Below are positions 17,324 to 25,599 of a stretch of DNA of 64,000 bases, in pieces. The stretch is from Salinibacterium sp. (GTDB lineage: Bacteria; Actinomycetota; Actinomycetes; Actinomycetales; Microbacteriaceae), in NCBI GenBank assembly GCA_025351795.1, contig JANXVG010000026.1, forward strand, positions 34,999 through 98,998. The letters are read 5' to 3'. The position numbers were made by a program, and so were the translations under genes. Within the stretch, counting starts at the first letter, position 1; every line of letters begins with the position of its first letter. The notes beneath the pieces are model-generated. The model searched no databases, was not told where the DNA came from, and saw nothing but the letters and a program-made list of their open reading frames with translations.

Positions 17324-19190
17324 GGCTGCCTTCGAGAGCGCTGTCGAGCTGGATCGCGGCAGGCTCGACGAGGGTGCTCCGATCAAGGATGGTGACAGTG
17401 CCGTTGTTCCCGTCGACCCGCAGCCACTGGCCGGTCGTGATTTCTGCCGAAGCGGTTCCGGTCCCGGTGACCGCCGGCATCCCATATTCCCGGCAGACGA
17501 TGGCCGCGTGGCTCATCATGCCGCCAATATCAGTGACGGTAGCGCGGATCTTGCCGAAGATGGGCCCCCACGAGGGCGCCGTGACCGGTGCGACGAGGAT
17601 GTCGCCGTCGCGCACCTCCGATAACTGGTCGGAGCTGCTGATAACGCGGGCTGGCCCTTCGGCCACACCACTGGATGCGGCCATACCTCGCCAGGTGCCT
17701 TCCGGCGCATCGGAATCGCCGAGCCAGTTCTTGATCTGGTCGCTGGTGATGCCCCAGAGCATGAGGGTGAACGGTTCGGTGATGACTGCCGGTGGTGTGT
17801 TCAATGCCGGCTGCGGGCGCTCGGCCGACAATGCGTCGACGATGATGCGGCGTCTGGCCACCTCGGCGGGCCAGTAGTTCGGACCGATCGCCGGGGCTCC
17901 AACGGCCCATCCGGTCACGTAGTCGAACAGTGCCTCGCGCACTTCGTCGCGGCGCAGGTAGAACATGTCGCTGGCTTCGGGCCAGAAGCCCGCTTCGTGG
18001 AGCATCGCCGACAGTTGACGGGCCTTGCGCCAGAACACGCCCATGGTCCAGTGCTCGATGTAGAAGTTGTGGTTCTCGACGTACGGGTAAACCTGACGGG
18101 CCAGCCCGAGCTTGCCCTGAAATGCCTCGAGCTGTTCTGGGCTGAGCAGCTCAGAGTATTCGTCGGTGATGCGGTCACGCTCGACGACGAGTTCGGCAAC
18201 CGGGCGGTCGATGTTGTGACCGTTCTGCAGGCGCGCGATGTAGTCCTTGATGTAGCCAAGCGGCAGCTCGAGGTGATCCATCCAGTACTTGTCGTGCGCG
18301 TAGAACCCGTTTCCGACGGTGAAGTTAAACCAGGGGTCCTGGGCTTCGGTCCAGGCCGCGAGCCACTGGGCACCATTGGTGGCCGCACCGATCGAAGCGA
18401 GGGTCGCTGTCGGGTCTTCCGTGTTGCCGAAATGACCGGTGAGCCCCAGCTCGACGGCCAGTTTGGCGAGCTTCTTGAGTTCGTCATCCGGTCGGAAGAG
18501 TTCCATGTCTACGCCCTGCACCATTTTGGCGACGGCCTGGTCGGGAATTCCGGGGAAAACCTCTTTGCAGAAGGTGAAGAAGTCGAGGTAGGCCACGTAG
18601 CCCAAATTGAGAAACTCGAAGTGGTACTGCCAGGCACGGTAGGTCAGCGAGATCAGCTTGTCAAAGTTGGCGAGAAGATCGTTGTTCGGGCCGGTGCCCT
18701 TGCCGCTCGTGACATCTTCGAGCGGCACGGCGTCGGGGAGAGCCGTGAAGGACAGCTCGTTGAGCTCGTCAATGGTGCCGCGGATCTTACCCTGCCACTG
18801 CTGGAGCAGGGTGTCCCAGTTCTGAAAGTAGTGGCCGGCGCGTTCCATGAACTGCGGAACGCGAGCCCCGATCTCCTCCTCGGGAACACCGACCGGGGAC
18901 ATGAAGACGTAGCCGTTGTGAATGCGGAATTCAATGCCGTTGGCGGGCGGGATCAGCAGGTGGCGGGAGTTGTACTGGCCCAGGCAGGAAACCGCGAACT
19001 CGAAACCGATGGTTTCAAACGGCTTGGTCACGGTGGGCCAGTGTTGGCTATCGCAGAACCAGAACTTGGCTTCCTCAACCTCGCGGAGGTTGTCCTGGAA
19101 CACCAGATTATAGGCGTACAGGTCCTTCCAGCCGTCGGCTGCGGGGGCAGGTTTTTGATTGTAGGGGCTGGGAAATGACTTCTCTGTCAC
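17316..19190 (-). CDS. creH: PEP-utilising phosphotransfer subunit, CreH-like
   Basis: This 624-residue protein ends in a swivelling phospho-histidine domain. GGMMSHAAIVCREYG places the phosphorylated His at about 561, and PAVTGTG follows. The preceding 450 residues are soluble and match no domain I know; by role they should bind 4-cresol. In C. glutamicum CreH and CreI together form the ATP-dependent synthase that makes 4-cresyl phosphate, and the split resembles phenylphosphate synthase of Thauera. GTG 19190 gives VTEKSFPSPYNQ. An in-frame start at 19271 would run into creI. It is 34 nt after creI and overlaps the SDR by 8 nt. Confidence 0.88.
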   Translation of the reverse strand: MTEKSFPSPYNQKPAPAADGWKDLYAYNLVFQDNLREVEEAKFWFCDSQHWPTVTKPFETIGFEFAVSCLGQYNSRHLLIPPANGIEFRIHNGYVFMSPVGVPEEEIGARVPQFMERAGHYFQNWDTLLQQWQGKIRGTIDELNELSFTALPDAVPLEDVTSGKGTGPNNDLLANFDKLISLTYRAWQYHFEFLNLGYVAYLDFFTFCKEVFPGIPDQAVAKMVQGVDMELFRPDDELKKLAKLAVELGLTGHFGNTEDPTATLASIGAATNGAQWLAAWTEAQDPWFNFTVGNGFYAHDKYWMDHLELPLGYIKDYIARLQNGHNIDRPVAELVVERDRITDEYSELLSPEQLEAFQGKLGLARQVYPYVENHNFYIEHWTMGVFWRKARQLSAMLHEAGFWPEASDMFYLRRDEVREALFDYVTGWAVGAPAIGPNYWPAEVARRRIIVDALSAERPQPALNTPPAVITEPFTLMLWGITSDQIKNWLGDSDAPEGTWRGMAASSGVAEGPARVISSSDQLSEVRDGDILVAPVTAPSWGPIFGKIRATVTDIGGMMSHAAIVCREYGMPAVTGTGTASAEITTGQWLRVDGNNGTVTILDRSTLVEPAAIQLDSALEGSHA

Positions 19191-19224
19191 AGTGTTCAAC
19201 CGTTCTTTCGTGGGTGGTAAGTTC

Positions 19225-20304
19225 CTAGGCCTTGCCGGCCTGGGACATGAGGGATCTGGTGATACTTTCAATGCCGAAACCGGCTGAGCTCAGGGGGATG
19301 GATCCGGTGGCCGTCGAGGAGAAGACGGTCTCAGGGCGGGACTGGAGCAGCAGCAGGTTTTCACCGTCTGGCAGGTCGGCATCCAGCGCCCATTCAATGT
19401 CCTGCGGGGTCTTGAAGTGCTTCTCCGCCTTCTTGGCGATGGTCGCAATCGCGGTGATTTCGAGATCGCTGATGCAGCGCTCTGCCCGCCGCTGCACCGA
19501 CACCTCATGCTCCACCAGGGACTTGTTGCCGACGTTTGGCACCAGTTCGGCGTGCTTATCGCCCAGGGTCTGCCTGACGACCATGAGCATGACCTTGTCC
19601 ACCGTAATGTTGTCGGGGGTTACCTGCCCGGAGACGACCAGTTCACCGAGGCCGTAGGACGCCTCGATGACAATCTTGGAACGGTCACCCGTGGTCGGGT
19701 CCATCGTGATAGCGACGCCAGCGACCCGGGCATTGACCATCTTCTGCACCGCAACGGCCATCGAGAGTCCCTCATTGGGGATGTTGTTCTTCAACCGGTA
19801 GGTGATCGCGCGCGAAGTATAGAGCGAGGCCCAGCAGGCACGGATGTGCTCGGTCACGTCCTTCACGCCAATGAGCCACAGATAGGTGTCCTGCTGACCA
19901 GCGAAACTGGCATCGGGCAGGTCCTCTGCTGTGGCGGAGGAGCGCACGGCCACCGGCACCGGTGACGCAAAACGGGCCTGTAAGGCGTTGTAGGCAGCCG
20001 TGGTGATCTCGCGCAGTTCGGCCGGAACCGGGCGGGAGGTGATCTCGAAGCGCAGTTGCTCCGATACCCGGTCAACAGCCGCGACGTCATCCGCGTCGAG
20101 CCCCTGTAACAGGTTGTGGATGTCTTGGGCGATTCCCGCTTCAGCGATGAAGGCGTCGTAGGCGGCGGTCGTGATCGCAAAGCCGGGAGGGACCGGCATC
20201 CCGGCCGCCGTCATCGCCACCAACGAGGCGCATTTGCCGCCGAGAAGTTCGTGCTCCGGCGCGGTACCGTCATCGAAAAACTGTATAAAGGGTGCGTGAG
20301 CCAT
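19225..20304 (-). CDS. creI: PEP synthase-like ATP-grasp subunit, CreI-like
   Basis: This 359-residue protein is only the N-terminal ATP-binding half of a PEP synthase/PPDK. LLGGKCASLVAM with AGMPVPPGFAITTAAY, then RSSATAEDLPDASFAGQQ, and the late DIEWALD plus LLLLQSRPE are the family landmarks. It would use ATP to phosphorylate the mobile His of CreH. It begins 2 nt after the P450 stop, with GGGAGG inside the P450 end as ribosome binding site. The phospho-His and PEP barrel domains are absent, so it cannot act alone. Confidence 0.9.
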   Translation of the reverse strand: MAHAPFIQFFDDGTAPEHELLGGKCASLVAMTAAGMPVPPGFAITTAAYDAFIAEAGIAQDIHNLLQGLDADDVAAVDRVSEQLRFEITSRPVPAELREITTAAYNALQARFASPVPVAVRSSATAEDLPDASFAGQQDTYLWLIGVKDVTEHIRACWASLYTSRAITYRLKNNIPNEGLSMAVAVQKMVNARVAGVAITMDPTTGDRSKIVIEASYGLGELVVSGQVTPDNITVDKVMLMVVRQTLGDKHAELVPNVGNKSLVEHEVSVQRRAERCISDLEITAIATIAKKAEKHFKTPQDIEWALDADLPDGENLLLLQSRPETVFSSTATGSIPLSSAGFGIESITRSLMSQAGKA

Positions 20305-20306
20305 CT

Positions 20307-21590
20307 CTAGGCCTCCCAGGTGACGGGCACCGACGTTGGCGCCCTGAATGACAGGTTTTCACCGAAGGCGATCGTTTCGGGATTGATGAGACGCAGCTGC
20401 GGGGCCGCCTTGATGGTCTCTTCCACGACAATCTTGTCCTGCATTTTTGCGAGCATATTGCCGAGGCAATAGTGAATGCCGAAGCCGAAGGACAGGTGGT
20501 TGCGGGCGTTCGGCCGGTTGAGGTCGAATACCTCCGGCTCCTCGAAGATCTCAGGGTCACGGTTGGCCGAACCCATCAGCAACAGGATGTTGGCTCCCTG
20601 GGGGATCGCGGTGCCGGCGATCTCGGTATCGACGAGCGCCTTGCGCCGCCACCCGACGATCGAGGGACTGAACCGCAACGTCTCCTCAACGGCGGCGGGA
20701 ATGCGACTGGGATCCGCAACCAATTGCTGCCACTGCTGCGGGTGGCTGAGCAGCACCCGGATCGTGTTGGAGATCAACGTGGTGGTGGTCTCATGACCAG
20801 CGAAGAGCAAGCTGTAACACACTGAGGCAATCTCGTGGTCGGAAATTTCTGCTCCGACACCCTGAACCCTGACGAGGTCGGCAACCAGATTGTCGCCGCC
20901 CAGCGAGTGCGCATCTGCGACCAGCCGCAGGCATTCATTCCAGTAGTCCACCAGATTATGCGCGTGTGGGATCTGCTCCTCGTCGGAGAGGTCTCCCCAC
21001 GTCATTGCCGCGCGGGAGTCCGACCACTTCTTGTAGGTCGGCACCATCTCCGGTCCGACGCCGAGAAGACCGAGGATCGTTACCGTGGGGATGTCGACGG
21101 CGACATCCGCAAGGAAGTCCCCCATGGCATCCGGGTGTGCCAGCATCTGTGCAAGCAATCGGGCCGTGTGCTCGCGGATGGTCGGTTCCAGAGCCTTGTA
21201 GCGGCGCGGCGTGAACTCTTTCTGCACGATGCTGCGCATGCGGGTGTGCTCCGGTGGGATCCGCGCCGAGAGGCCGGAATACGCCGTGAAGCCACCATCG
21301 TTCATGATCTTCAGCGCCGCTGCACTGCGCGCTCGCACTGGTGCCTGCGCATTCTCGCTGCTAAACGTTTGCCAGTCGTCGAAGACCGCCTTGATGTCGC
21401 CGTAACGAGAGACGATGTAGTAGTTGATCCGTTCGTCGAACATGACCGGCGCGTTTTCGCGCAACGCCGCATATGACGGGAACGGATCGTTCATCTCGAA
21501 CGGTTCGAAGCCATGGTGGTTCACCGGGCACTGTCCGGCTGCGGCATCCGCTGAATGAGCGGAACCTGCTGTCGTCGTCGAAGCGGTCAC
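20307..21590 (-). CDS. creJ: cytochrome P450, CreJ-like
   Basis: This 427-residue bacterial P450 has the I-helix motif AGHETTTT, the ExxR motif EETLRFSP and the heme loop FGFGIHYCLGN with the thiolate at Cys375. With the ferredoxin and reductase of the operon it forms a class I system. In C. glutamicum CreJ oxidises the methyl group of 4-cresyl phosphate stepwise to the carboxylate and recognises the phosphorylated substrate. It is the first gene of the operon. The GTG start at 21590 has GGAG 6 nt upstream, and a promoter with a palindrome lies just before it. Confidence 0.93.
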   Translation of the reverse strand: MTASTTTAGSAHSADAAAGQCPVNHHGFEPFEMNDPFPSYAALRENAPVMFDERINYYIVSRYGDIKAVFDDWQTFSSENAQAPVRARSAAALKIMNDGGFTAYSGLSARIPPEHTRMRSIVQKEFTPRRYKALEPTIREHTARLLAQMLAHPDAMGDFLADVAVDIPTVTILGLLGVGPEMVPTYKKWSDSRAAMTWGDLSDEEQIPHAHNLVDYWNECLRLVADAHSLGGDNLVADLVRVQGVGAEISDHEIASVCYSLLFAGHETTTTLISNTIRVLLSHPQQWQQLVADPSRIPAAVEETLRFSPSIVGWRRKALVDTEIAGTAIPQGANILLLMGSANRDPEIFEEPEVFDLNRPNARNHLSFGFGIHYCLGNMLAKMQDKIVVEETIKAAPQLRLINPETIAFGENLSFRAPTSVPVTWEA

Positions 21591-21612
21591 GAGATGCTCC
21601 TTGGTCGTTGTC

Positions 21613-21626
21613 CCACGACCGCGTGG
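21613..21626. promoter_or_regulatory. palindromic operator candidate in the cre leader
   Basis: CCACG-ACCG-CGTGG is an inverted repeat with 5-bp arms. It lies between the predicted -10 box and the creJ start, roughly +4 to +17 of the transcript, a position suited to repression by blocking. The IclR regulator encoded immediately upstream is the obvious candidate, but no binding consensus is known to me for it. Confidence 0.4.
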
Positions 21627-21635
21627 AACTAGGTC

Positions 21636-21664
21636 TATCTAAAGCGCCCGAGCCCACAAAGCAA
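21636..21664 (-). promoter_or_regulatory. predicted promoter of the cre operon
   Basis: On the minus strand TTGCTT (21664-21659) and TAGATA (21641-21636) are separated by 17 nt, a good vegetative promoter. It would start transcription near 21629, about 40 nt before the creJ GTG. It is the only well-spaced match I see in the 102-bp gap between the IclR gene and creJ. Confidence 0.5.
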
Positions 21665-21692
21665 TCTGCGTGTCCCACTGGGTGGAAGTGAC

Positions 21693-22499
21693 TTACGAAC
21701 CGGTCAGCTTTCGGGTTCGGGCAGCGGATTGCAAAGTTGACAGGGGAATGTGAGCTATTCCCGCTCCAATCCGTCGGGCCGTGCCGAGCAGGATCGGCAG
21801 ATTCCGCTCGAGCTGATGGGCCCTCGAGATCGGCAAAACTACTCCAAGGCCCCCGAAAATGCGACCGTCACCCTGAAATACCGGCACTGCCAGGGAGCAG
21901 GAGCCGAGCCGAACCTCCTCAGAGGTGAGCGCAAAACCCTGGACCCTGATTTTTTCGAGCTCGCGGTAGAGCTGATGAGGGTCGGTCGTGGTGTGTTCAG
22001 TGCGCCGTTGAAGTGTTCCACCGAGGGCCGCATCGCGCACCCAGTCTTCTTCGAACGCGAGAATCACTTTGCCGACCGCTGTCGCATGCAGAGGAAGCCG
22101 GCCGCCGACACGGGCCGCCTGGGGCACACGCCGCGTGCCATAGACCCGATCGATATAGAGCACTTCGACCCCGTCGCGGATGGCAATGTGCACGGTCTCG
22201 TTGGTGAGCCCAAACAGGTCTTGAAGGTAGGGACGCGCAACCTCGCGCAGCGCTCGGCCCGCATGCTGGCCGAGCTCCCAGAGCCGCACGCCGATTTGAT
22301 ATCGACCCCTGGCATCCCGCTGCACGGCGCCCCACTCCTCGAGCTCGCCCAGCAGACGATGCACGGTGCTCTGGGGCAGCCCGCTCTCTTCGCTGATCTC
22401 CGACAGCGACCTCGCTGATGCACTTCGTTCGAAGACCGCAAGAATACTGAGGACCCGGGCCGTGACCGATTGTCCTGGAGCCGTTGTCCGACCTGCCAT
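21693..22499 (-). CDS. IclR-family regulator, likely controls the cre operon
   Basis: This 268-residue protein has an N-terminal winged helix-turn-helix (LSEISEESGLPQSTVHRLL) and a C-terminal effector domain with HIAIRDGVEVLYIDRVYG and GGRLPLHATAVGKVIL. IclR proteins commonly sense aromatic acids or their ring-cleavage products. It lies directly upstream of creJ on the same strand and is divergent from a second IclR gene. ATG 22499 gives MAGRTTAPGQ; a longer frame from 22607 is possible but adds unlikely residues. I cannot tell whether it is the equivalent of CreR. Confidence 0.9.
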   Translation of the reverse strand: MAGRTTAPGQSVTARVLSILAVFERSASARSLSEISEESGLPQSTVHRLLGELEEWGAVQRDARGRYQIGVRLWELGQHAGRALREVARPYLQDLFGLTNETVHIAIRDGVEVLYIDRVYGTRRVPQAARVGGRLPLHATAVGKVILAFEEDWVRDAALGGTLQRRTEHTTTDPHQLYRELEKIRVQGFALTSEEVRLGSCSLAVPVFQGDGRIFGGLGVVLPISRAHQLERNLPILLGTARRIGAGIAHIPLSTLQSAARTRKLTGS

Positions 22500-22539
22500 A
22501 TTGCCCCCTGGGCGTGAACCCACCGATGGCCACTGGTAC

Positions 22540-22559
22540 CGGTTCGGCGTGGTGAACCG
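22540..22559. promoter_or_regulatory. inverted repeat upstream of the first IclR gene
   Basis: CGGTTC-N8-GAACCG, with 6-bp arms, lies 41 bp before the minus-strand IclR start in the 199-bp divergent gap between the two regulators. Its size suits an IclR dimer or dimer pair, and autoregulation is typical of the family. Confidence 0.4.
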
Positions 22560-22634
22560 AGAATACCAACCTGGTCGGGATAAAAGCGCATGGTGCACGG
22601 TTCTCAAAGGCAGGACGCCTACTCAGACGATTCT

Positions 22635-22650
22635 CCGGCCTGCAGGCCGG
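22635..22650. promoter_or_regulatory. 16-bp perfect palindrome in the divergent IclR gap
   Basis: CCGGCCTGCAGGCCGG is a perfect palindrome located 49 bp before the plus-strand IclR start. Its GC richness makes chance more likely than for the neighbouring site. It could be an operator for the plus-strand regulator. Confidence 0.3.
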
Positions 22651-22698
22651 CTCTGGTGATCACAGCCAGTCCACCGAGTGCGAGTAGCGTGGTGAGCG

Positions 22699-23511
22699 AT
22701 GTCAGGGAAGCCAGCGCAGGCGAGGGATCCCGGCGGCGCGCCGGCGTCACCGGTCGATGATCGTTCGCTGGCCGCCAGGCTGTTCGCTATTCTCGACGCC
22801 TTCACGGCACCCGCCACGGCCACCTCGCTGAGCCTCACCGTCATTGCGGAACGCTCCGGCATTCCGCTGTCGACCGCGCACCGACTTGTCGCAGAGTGGG
22901 TGAAGTGGGGCGGCCTCAGTCGGCAAGACGATGGGCGTTATACCCTAGGGATGCGACTGTGGGAGGTCGGCGTACAGACGCCGACGGCGCGCAACCTGCG
23001 GACGATCGCGCTGCCCTACCTCGAGGACCTGTACGAGACCACGCGCGAGCATGTACACCTAGCCATCCTCGACGGGCACGACGCTCTTTACGTCGAGAAA
23101 CTGTCTGGTCACCACGCGGTACGTGTCATCTCGCACGTCGGCGGTCGCCTTCCGCTGCATTCCACCGGAGTAGGTCTCGTTCTGCTCGCGTATGCTCCCC
23201 ACGACGTCATCGACGGCTACTTGTCGACCGCACTTAAACGGTTCCTTCCGAAAACCGTGACGTCACCCGCCGAATTGCGCGGGCGTCTCGCCGGCATCCG
23301 TGCGCACGGGATCGCTCATATGTCCGAGGAAATGACGGCCGGCTCCAGTTCCATCGCAGCGCCCATCCGCGACCGTACCGGGCGGGTAGTGGCGGCAGTG
23401 TCAATCGTGACGCGCACCGCCCCCGTGCCGACGAACGTGCACGAACAGGCCGTGCGGATCGCCGCCCAGGGAGTCAGTCGAGCTCTCGGCTACCGACGCT
23501 CGTCATTCTAA
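22699..23511 (+). CDS. IclR-family regulator, likely controls pob/pca genes
   Basis: This 270-residue protein has a winged helix-turn-helix (SLTVIAERSGIPLSTAHRLV) and an IclR effector domain (HLAILDGHDALYVEKLSG, GGRLPLHSTGVGLVLLAY). It lies 100 bp upstream of pobA on the same strand. IclR members such as PcaR, PcaU and PobR govern protocatechuate and 4-hydroxybenzoate genes, so control of the pobA-pca operon is likely. It is clearly paralogous to the divergent IclR gene but not a recent copy. Start ATG 22699 is the first in frame. Confidence 0.9.
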   Translation: MSGKPAQARDPGGAPASPVDDRSLAARLFAILDAFTAPATATSLSLTVIAERSGIPLSTAHRLVAEWVKWGGLSRQDDGRYTLGMRLWEVGVQTPTARNLRTIALPYLEDLYETTREHVHLAILDGHDALYVEKLSGHHAVRVISHVGGRLPLHSTGVGLVLLAYAPHDVIDGYLSTALKRFLPKTVTSPAELRGRLAGIRAHGIAHMSEEMTAGSSSIAAPIRDRTGRVVAAVSIVTRTAPVPTNVHEQAVRIAAQGVSRALGYRRSSF

Positions 23512-23544
23512 AAAACCTCTCAAATCTTTCACTGAGTGGAAATG

Positions 23545-23556
23545 CCTGCCCGCAGG
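23545..23556. promoter_or_regulatory. short palindrome upstream of pobA
   Basis: CCTGC-CC-GCAGG lies 55 bp before the pobA GTG in the 100-bp gap after the IclR gene. It is a possible operator. I see no clear -35/-10 pair beside it, so the promoter of the pca operon is not placed. Confidence 0.28.
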
Positions 23557-23611
23557 TCGGTCCGGCCCCGCACACTGATGCAACGCCCTATCACCGCAGC
23601 TAGGAGAGCCT

Positions 23612-24793
23612 GTGTCCCACGAAACCACTCGCGTTGCCATCATTGGCGCTGGTCCGGCCGGCCTTCTCCTTAGTTGGGCACTGCGCGATGCCGGAATTTC
23701 GTCCATCGTCGTCGAAAATCGGTCGCAGGAGTACGTGCTCGCCCGCATCCGTGCTGGCGTACTCGAACAGGGCTCGGTCGAGGCGCTCACTCACCTCGGT
23801 CTTGGTGAGCGCCTCGCCACCGAGGGTCTGGTGCACGACGGCATCTATCTTCAGTTCGCGGGCGAACGCCACCGCATCGACTTCACCGAACTCATCGGTC
23901 GCACCGTCACCGTGTATGGCCAGCAAGAGGTCGTCAAAGACCTCATCGCGGCGCACACCGCTGCTAATTCGACAATTTATTACGAGTCGGCGGATGTCGC
24001 TGTGCACGACCTAGACACGAAGAACCCTCGCGTCAGCTTCACCCATGACGGTCAGGCACACGAGATTTCGGCGGACTTCATCGTGGGTGCGGACGGTTTT
24101 CATGGCGTGTGCCGGGCATCCATCCCGACGACGGCCCTCGCTCTGTACGACCGTAGCTACCCGTTCGCCTGGCTCGGCATCCTTGCCGACGTCGCACCGT
24201 CAACCGATGAACTGATCTACGCGCTGCACGAAGACGGTTTCGCCATGCACTCGATGCGGTCACACCACATCTCGCGGCTCTACCTGCAGGTTGACCCGAC
24301 GGATTCCATTGTGAACTGGTCGGATGAGCGCATCTGGAACGCGTTGCATACCCGGCTCGGTGTTCCCGGCTGGACCCTCTACGAAGGCACGATCACCGAG
24401 AAGTCCATCACGCCGATGCGCAGCTTTGTCGCCTCCCGCCTCTCCTACGGAAACCTTTTCCTCGTCGGCGATGCCGGGCACATCGTGCCACCCACCGGAG
24501 CAAAGGGCCTCAACTCTGCCATCTCCGACGTCACCCTCTTGGCCGCGGGACTTATCGCCCATTACTCGGGCGACGATGCCAAGCTGACCGGCTATAGCGA
24601 GCTGGCACTCGCCCGCCAGTGGCGTGCGCAGCAGTTCTCGCAGTGGATGACCGAGGTACTGCACCGCAACTCCACCGACGTGCAGTCGGCCGAGTTCGAG
24701 TACCGCAGCCAGCTCGGTCGTCTGGACTATGTCACCCGGTCGCTGCACGCTCAGCGCGGGCTCGCCGAACAGTACACCGGGCTTCCCTTCTAG
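23612..24793 (+). CDS. pobA: 4-hydroxybenzoate 3-monooxygenase
   Basis: This 393-residue flavoprotein hydroxylases 4-hydroxybenzoate to protocatechuate using NAD(P)H and oxygen. It shows the FAD motif VAIIGAGPAGLLLSWAL, the PHBH-specific VLARIRAGVLEQGSVE, the DG motif FIVGADGFHGVCR and GNLFLVGDAGHIVPPTGAKG. It starts at GTG 23612 with AGGAGAG 5 nt before it. It is the entry enzyme where the cre pathway product joins the protocatechuate branch, and it heads a plus-strand operon continuing into pcaH after 29 nt. Confidence 0.96.
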   Translation: MSHETTRVAIIGAGPAGLLLSWALRDAGISSIVVENRSQEYVLARIRAGVLEQGSVEALTHLGLGERLATEGLVHDGIYLQFAGERHRIDFTELIGRTVTVYGQQEVVKDLIAAHTAANSTIYYESADVAVHDLDTKNPRVSFTHDGQAHEISADFIVGADGFHGVCRASIPTTALALYDRSYPFAWLGILADVAPSTDELIYALHEDGFAMHSMRSHHISRLYLQVDPTDSIVNWSDERIWNALHTRLGVPGWTLYEGTITEKSITPMRSFVASRLSYGNLFLVGDAGHIVPPTGAKGLNSAISDVTLLAAGLIAHYSGDDAKLTGYSELALARQWRAQQFSQWMTEVLHRNSTDVQSAEFEYRSQLGRLDYVTRSLHAQRGLAEQYTGLPF

Positions 24794-24822
24794 GTCCCGG
24801 CTCCACGAGAGGAACCACCGTC

Positions 24823-25599
24823 ATGACTGAGCAGGCGTCCCAGGAAGAGATCTCGGCCGAGATCGAAGCGATTGAAGCGGAAGCGCGTCTCGACATCGCG
24901 CGCGGGAGCGCCGCAGAGTTGCATCCTCGCCGCAACTATCCGCCATACCGCAGCTCAGTGCTGCGGCACCCCACCCACGAACTCGTTCGAGTCGACCCGG
25001 AGGAAGTCGAGCGAGTTTCGCCGGCGTTCGGGCACACGGATGTCAACGTGCTGGAGAGCGACCTCACCATCCAGCACTCCGGTGAACCGCTCGGCGAGCG
25101 CATTACGGTGTCTGGGCGCGTCCTCGACGGTGAAGCACGCCCGGTGCGTCACCAACTAGTCGAACTGTGGCAAGCCAACGCGGGAGGACGCTATGTGCAT
25201 AAGCGCGACCAGCATCCTGCACCGCTTGATCCCAACTTCACGGGCGTCGGTCGCCTGATCACCGGCGACGATGGTGAGTATTCGTTCACCACGATCAAGC
25301 CGGGCCCCTACCCCTGGCGTAACCACCTCAACGCCTGGCGTCCGGCGCACATTCACTTCTCACTGTTTGGCACGGCTTTCACCCAGCGACTGATCACGCA
25401 GATGTATTTCCCGGGCGATCCCCTGTTCGCGCTGGACCCGATCTACCAGTCGATCACCGACCCGGCCGCGCGTGCCCGACTGATCGGCAGCTATGACCAC
25501 AGCCTGAGCGTGCCGGAGTTCTCGCTCGGTTACCGCTGGGATATCGTTTTGACCGGTCCCAAGTCCACCTGGATGGAGAGCGAAGAAGCTCATGCCTGA
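24823..25599 (+). CDS. pcaH: protocatechuate 3,4-dioxygenase beta subunit
   Basis: This 258-residue subunit carries the non-heme iron site of intradiol ring cleavage. The GPYPWRN segment supplies a Tyr and AWRPAHIHFSLFG the His ligands, with a further Tyr in the VRHQLVELWQANAGGRY core region. It makes 3-carboxy-cis,cis-muconate together with PcaG. ATG 24823 has GAGAGGAA upstream; a frame extending to 24619 lies inside pobA and is rejected. It overlaps pcaG by 8 nt (ATGCCTGA), so the subunits are coupled. Confidence 0.96.
   Translation: MTEQASQEEISAEIEAIEAEARLDIARGSAAELHPRRNYPPYRSSVLRHPTHELVRVDPEEVERVSPAFGHTDVNVLESDLTIQHSGEPLGERITVSGRVLDGEARPVRHQLVELWQANAGGRYVHKRDQHPAPLDPNFTGVGRLITGDDGEYSFTTIKPGPYPWRNHLNAWRPAHIHFSLFGTAFTQRLITQMYFPGDPLFALDPIYQSITDPAARARLIGSYDHSLSVPEFSLGYRWDIVLTGPKSTWMESEEAHA

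Noticed and set aside
17323..17485. 54-codon N-terminal extension of the cre SDR
   Set aside because: Lies inside creH, Arg/Ser-rich, and the SDR fold begins right after ATG 17323, which has a ribosome binding site.
17997..19178. 393-codon open frame on the plus strand
   Set aside because: Exactly antisense to creH. Long antisense frames are expected in high-GC coding sequence, and the translation has no domain.
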